Of a stretch of DNA of 33,135 bases, positions 31,697 through 33,135 are shown piece after piece. Positions within the stretch are counted from its first letter, which is position 1; every line of letters starts with the position of its first letter. This stretch comes from Gammaproteobacteria bacterium (lineage in GTDB: Bacteria; Pseudomonadota; Gammaproteobacteria; DSM-19610): the NCBI GenBank assembly GCA_030618475.1, contig JAUXDG010000001.1, positions 1 through 33,135 on the forward strand, in the 5' to 3' direction. The notes under the pieces are model-generated. The model saw only the letters and a program-made list of their open reading frames with translations, ran no database searches and was not told where the DNA came from. A program made the position numbers and the translations under genes.

Positions 31697-32899
31697 ATGA
31701 GCCTGTTCGATAAATTCCAGCCCATTGTCGAGATCCGTGCCGAACTGCAAAAGCTCGGCATCATGCCCTTCGGTGCGGTCACGGAAAAATTCCTCTCAGC
31801 CACCGAAGCTATCGTCAACGGCCACAAGGTCATTCTGGCCGGGACCAATAATTACCTGGGTCTGACTTTTGATCCTGAATGTATCGCTGCCGCGAAAAAA
31901 GCTGTTGAGGAACAGGGTACCGGCACCACCGGCTCGCGTATGGCCAACGGCACCTTTGCCGAGCACGTGAAACTGGAACAGGAACTGGCGGCCTATTTTG
32001 ACCGCAAACACTCGATCGTATTTTCCACCGGTTATGCGGCTACCATGGGCATGGGCTCGACCCTGGCCGGAGCCGGCGATGTCATCGTGCTGGACGCCGA
32101 CAGCCACGCCAGTATCTACGACGGCGTACGCCTGGGTGGTGCCGAGGTCATCCGCTTCCGTCACAATAACGCTGCCGATCTGGAAAAACGCCTGCGCCGG
32201 CTCGGTGACCGGGTAGACAATACCCTGATTATCGTAGAGGGCATCTACAGTATGCTGGGCGATCAGGCACCGCTCGCCGATATTGCAGAAGTGAAACGCA
32301 AGTACGGCGGTCTTCTGCTGGTCGATGAAGCTCATTCGCTCGGCATGCTGGGCGAACATGGCCGCGGCGCGGCCGAAGCTGCCGGCGTCGAGGACGATGT
32401 GGACTTCATAGTCGGTACTTTCAGTAAAAGCCTGAGCGCTATTGGCGGCTACTGTGTCAGTAATCACGCTGAGCTGGAAGCCATATGCTTTGCCATCCGT
32501 TCCTATATATTTACCGCTTCGCCCTCGCCTTCCGTCATTGCATCCACGCGTGTTGCATTGCGCCTGATGCAGGAACGCCCGGAATTGCGGGTACGGCTGT
32601 GGGAAAACGCGCACAGGCTGTACGATGGCCTGAAACAACTTGGCTTTGCAGTCAGCCCACAGGTCAGCCCGGTGATCGCCGTCACCATCGGGGAACGTGA
32701 TCAGGCGATTAGCTGGTGGAATGAACTTATGCAACGCGGCGCTTACGTGAACCTGGTCATGCCACCGGCTTCACCCACCAGCGACAGTCTGTTGCGTTGC
32801 AGTGTCAGTGCTGCACACAGCAACGAACAGATCGACCGGATCATTGCAGCCTTTGCCGCGCTACAGACGCCGGCCGCTGACTGCGACCCGATTAGATGA
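31697..32899 (+). CDS. spt: Serine palmitoyltransferase-type alpha-oxoamine synthase (PLP enzyme)
   Basis: The gene encodes 400 residues from ATG 31697. It has the alpha-oxoamine synthase fold with GTGTTGSRMANGT, DADSHASIYDG (His137 stacking on PLP), LLVDEAHSLGMLGEHGRG (Asp210, His213) and IVGTFSKSLSAIGGY, where Lys244 forms the PLP Schiff base. Serine palmitoyltransferase condenses L-serine with a C16-type acyl thioester to give 3-ketosphinganine, the first step of sphingolipid synthesis. Sister enzymes are 8-amino-7-oxononanoate synthase (BioF) and glycine C-acetyltransferase (Kbl). The ACP partner 4 bp upstream and the ceramide-type genes elsewhere in the window favour Spt; no bio or tdh genes are nearby. 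murA starts 12 bp after the stop. Confidence 0.85.
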   Translation: MSLFDKFQPIVEIRAELQKLGIMPFGAVTEKFLSATEAIVNGHKVILAGTNNYLGLTFDPECIAAAKKAVEEQGTGTTGSRMANGTFAEHVKLEQELAAYFDRKHSIVFSTGYAATMGMGSTLAGAGDVIVLDADSHASIYDGVRLGGAEVIRFRHNNAADLEKRLRRLGDRVDNTLIIVEGIYSMLGDQAPLADIAEVKRKYGGLLLVDEAHSLGMLGEHGRGAAEAAGVEDDVDFIVGTFSKSLSAIGGYCVSNHAELEAICFAIRSYIFTASPSPSVIASTRVALRLMQERPELRVRLWENAHRLYDGLKQLGFAVSPQVSPVIAVTIGERDQAISWWNELMQRGAYVNLVMPPASPTSDSLLRCSVSAAHSNEQIDRIIAAFAALQTPAADCDPIR

Positions 32900-32911
32900 C
32901 ATCGATGGACC

Positions 32912-33135
32912 ATGGATAAACTGAATATTATCGGTAACGGCCCGTTGCACGGCGAAATCAGCATATCCGGTGCCAAAAACGCCGCCTTACCGGTACTGGC
33001 ATCGACACTGTTAAGCCCGGAACCCGTGACAGTGCAGAATGTCCCTCATTTACGCGACATTACCACCACACTGGAACTCATGGGCCGCTTTGGCACCCGT
33101 ATCGAGCTCAGTGAAAACATGGACCTGGTCGCGGA
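32912..33135 (+). CDS. murA: UDP-N-acetylglucosamine 1-carboxyvinyltransferase MurA, N-terminal fragment
   Basis: The frame starts at ATG 32912 and runs off the right edge, covering about 74 residues. It begins MDKLNIIGNGPLHGEISISG, then AKNAALPVLASTLLSPEPVTVQN and PHLRDITTTLELMGRFG, which is the unmistakable MurA N-terminus, with the conserved Lys of SGAKNAALP (position about 22). MurA transfers enolpyruvate from PEP to UDP-GlcNAc, the first committed step of peptidoglycan synthesis in the cytosol. The 12-bp gap after spt suggests that the two may share a transcript. In many gammaproteobacteria the upstream neighbours are the mla genes or ibaG, so this neighbour is unusual. The catalytic Cys lies outside the window. 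Confidence 0.95.
   Translation, partial: MDKLNIIGNGPLHGEISISGAKNAALPVLASTLLSPEPVTVQNVPHLRDITTTLELMGRFGTRIELSENMDLVA

Noticed and set aside
31796..32734. A 312-codon minus-strand open frame opposite spt.
   Set aside because: Shadow of the PLP enzyme gene; the translation shows no recognisable family and starts inside the conserved spt core.
31697..32899. Reading the PLP enzyme as BioF (7-keto-8-aminopelargonate synthase) or Kbl (glycine C-acetyltransferase).
   Set aside because: These share the same motifs, but no biotin or threonine-degradation genes are near, and an ACP gene is directly coupled. Not fully excluded without a tree.
1..33135. CRISPR arrays, integrases, transposases, rRNA genes and toxin-antitoxin pairs.
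   Set aside because: None seen: no regularly spaced repeats, no transposase or integrase motifs, no paired small genes; the only mobile-type signal is the MITE-like element.

Overview
The window suggests a free-living gammaproteobacterium outside the enterics. The left edge has the gammaproteobacterial order rsmI / lpoA - yraN - dolP, and lpoA itself is largely restricted to that class. Composition looks moderately GC-rich. I cannot name the genus; a Chromatiales- or Thiotrichales-like lineage is a guess. Every gene call rests on reading the translated sequence, with no database search.

Layout. (1) 1-5811 is core genome: the 3' end of queG, rsmI on the minus strand, then lpoA, yraN, a dolP-like BON lipoprotein and a GlcD/D-lactate-dehydrogenase-type flavoprotein. 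(2) 5917-15354 is a lipid module. A CerR-like SDR reductase and a fatty-acyl-AMP ligase are on the minus strand. On the plus strand are a GNAT-like candidate ceramide synthase and a MobA-like nucleotidyltransferase. A calcineurin-type phosphoesterase (minus) follows, then a YegS/DAGK-type lipid kinase (ceramide-kinase candidate), a Tam41-like nucleotidyltransferase-fold protein and a first ELM1-family protein. (3) 15533-24745 is a surface-glycan module: a GT2, an O-antigen-ligase-like membrane protein with a decayed duplicate of its C-terminus behind it, two GT4 paralogues flanking an AsnB-type amidotransferase, a SAM methyltransferase and a GT8-like protein. (4) 24742-31155 is a transport module: lptF, lptG and a type I ABC exporter on the plus strand, bracketed by two similar minus-strand ELM1-family genes. 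(5) 31450-32899 holds an acyl carrier protein and a serine-palmitoyltransferase-type alpha-oxoamine synthase, followed 12 bp later by murA, cut by the window edge.

How they may work together. The parts match the bacterial ceramide pathway described in Caulobacter crescentus: Spt plus a dedicated ACP and acyl-ACP ligase, then bCerS for N-acylation, then CerR for reduction. Here they are split to the two ends of a locus of about 27 kb. Between them lie a candidate ceramide kinase, further nucleotidyltransferases, glycan-building enzymes and LptFG plus an ABC exporter. My inference is that the locus makes and exports a phosphorylated and/or glycosylated sphingolipid, possibly a partner of or substitute for LPS in the outer membrane. 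The three ELM1-family proteins have no established bacterial function and are the most interesting unknowns.

Non-coding signals include a clear intrinsic terminator behind the acyl-AMP ligase, a 134-bp MITE-like element with 17-bp terminal inverted repeats and TTA flanks between lptG and the ABC exporter, two hairpin/short-repeat elements, and a few sigma70-type promoter candidates. No rRNA, tRNA, CRISPR array or transposase was seen.
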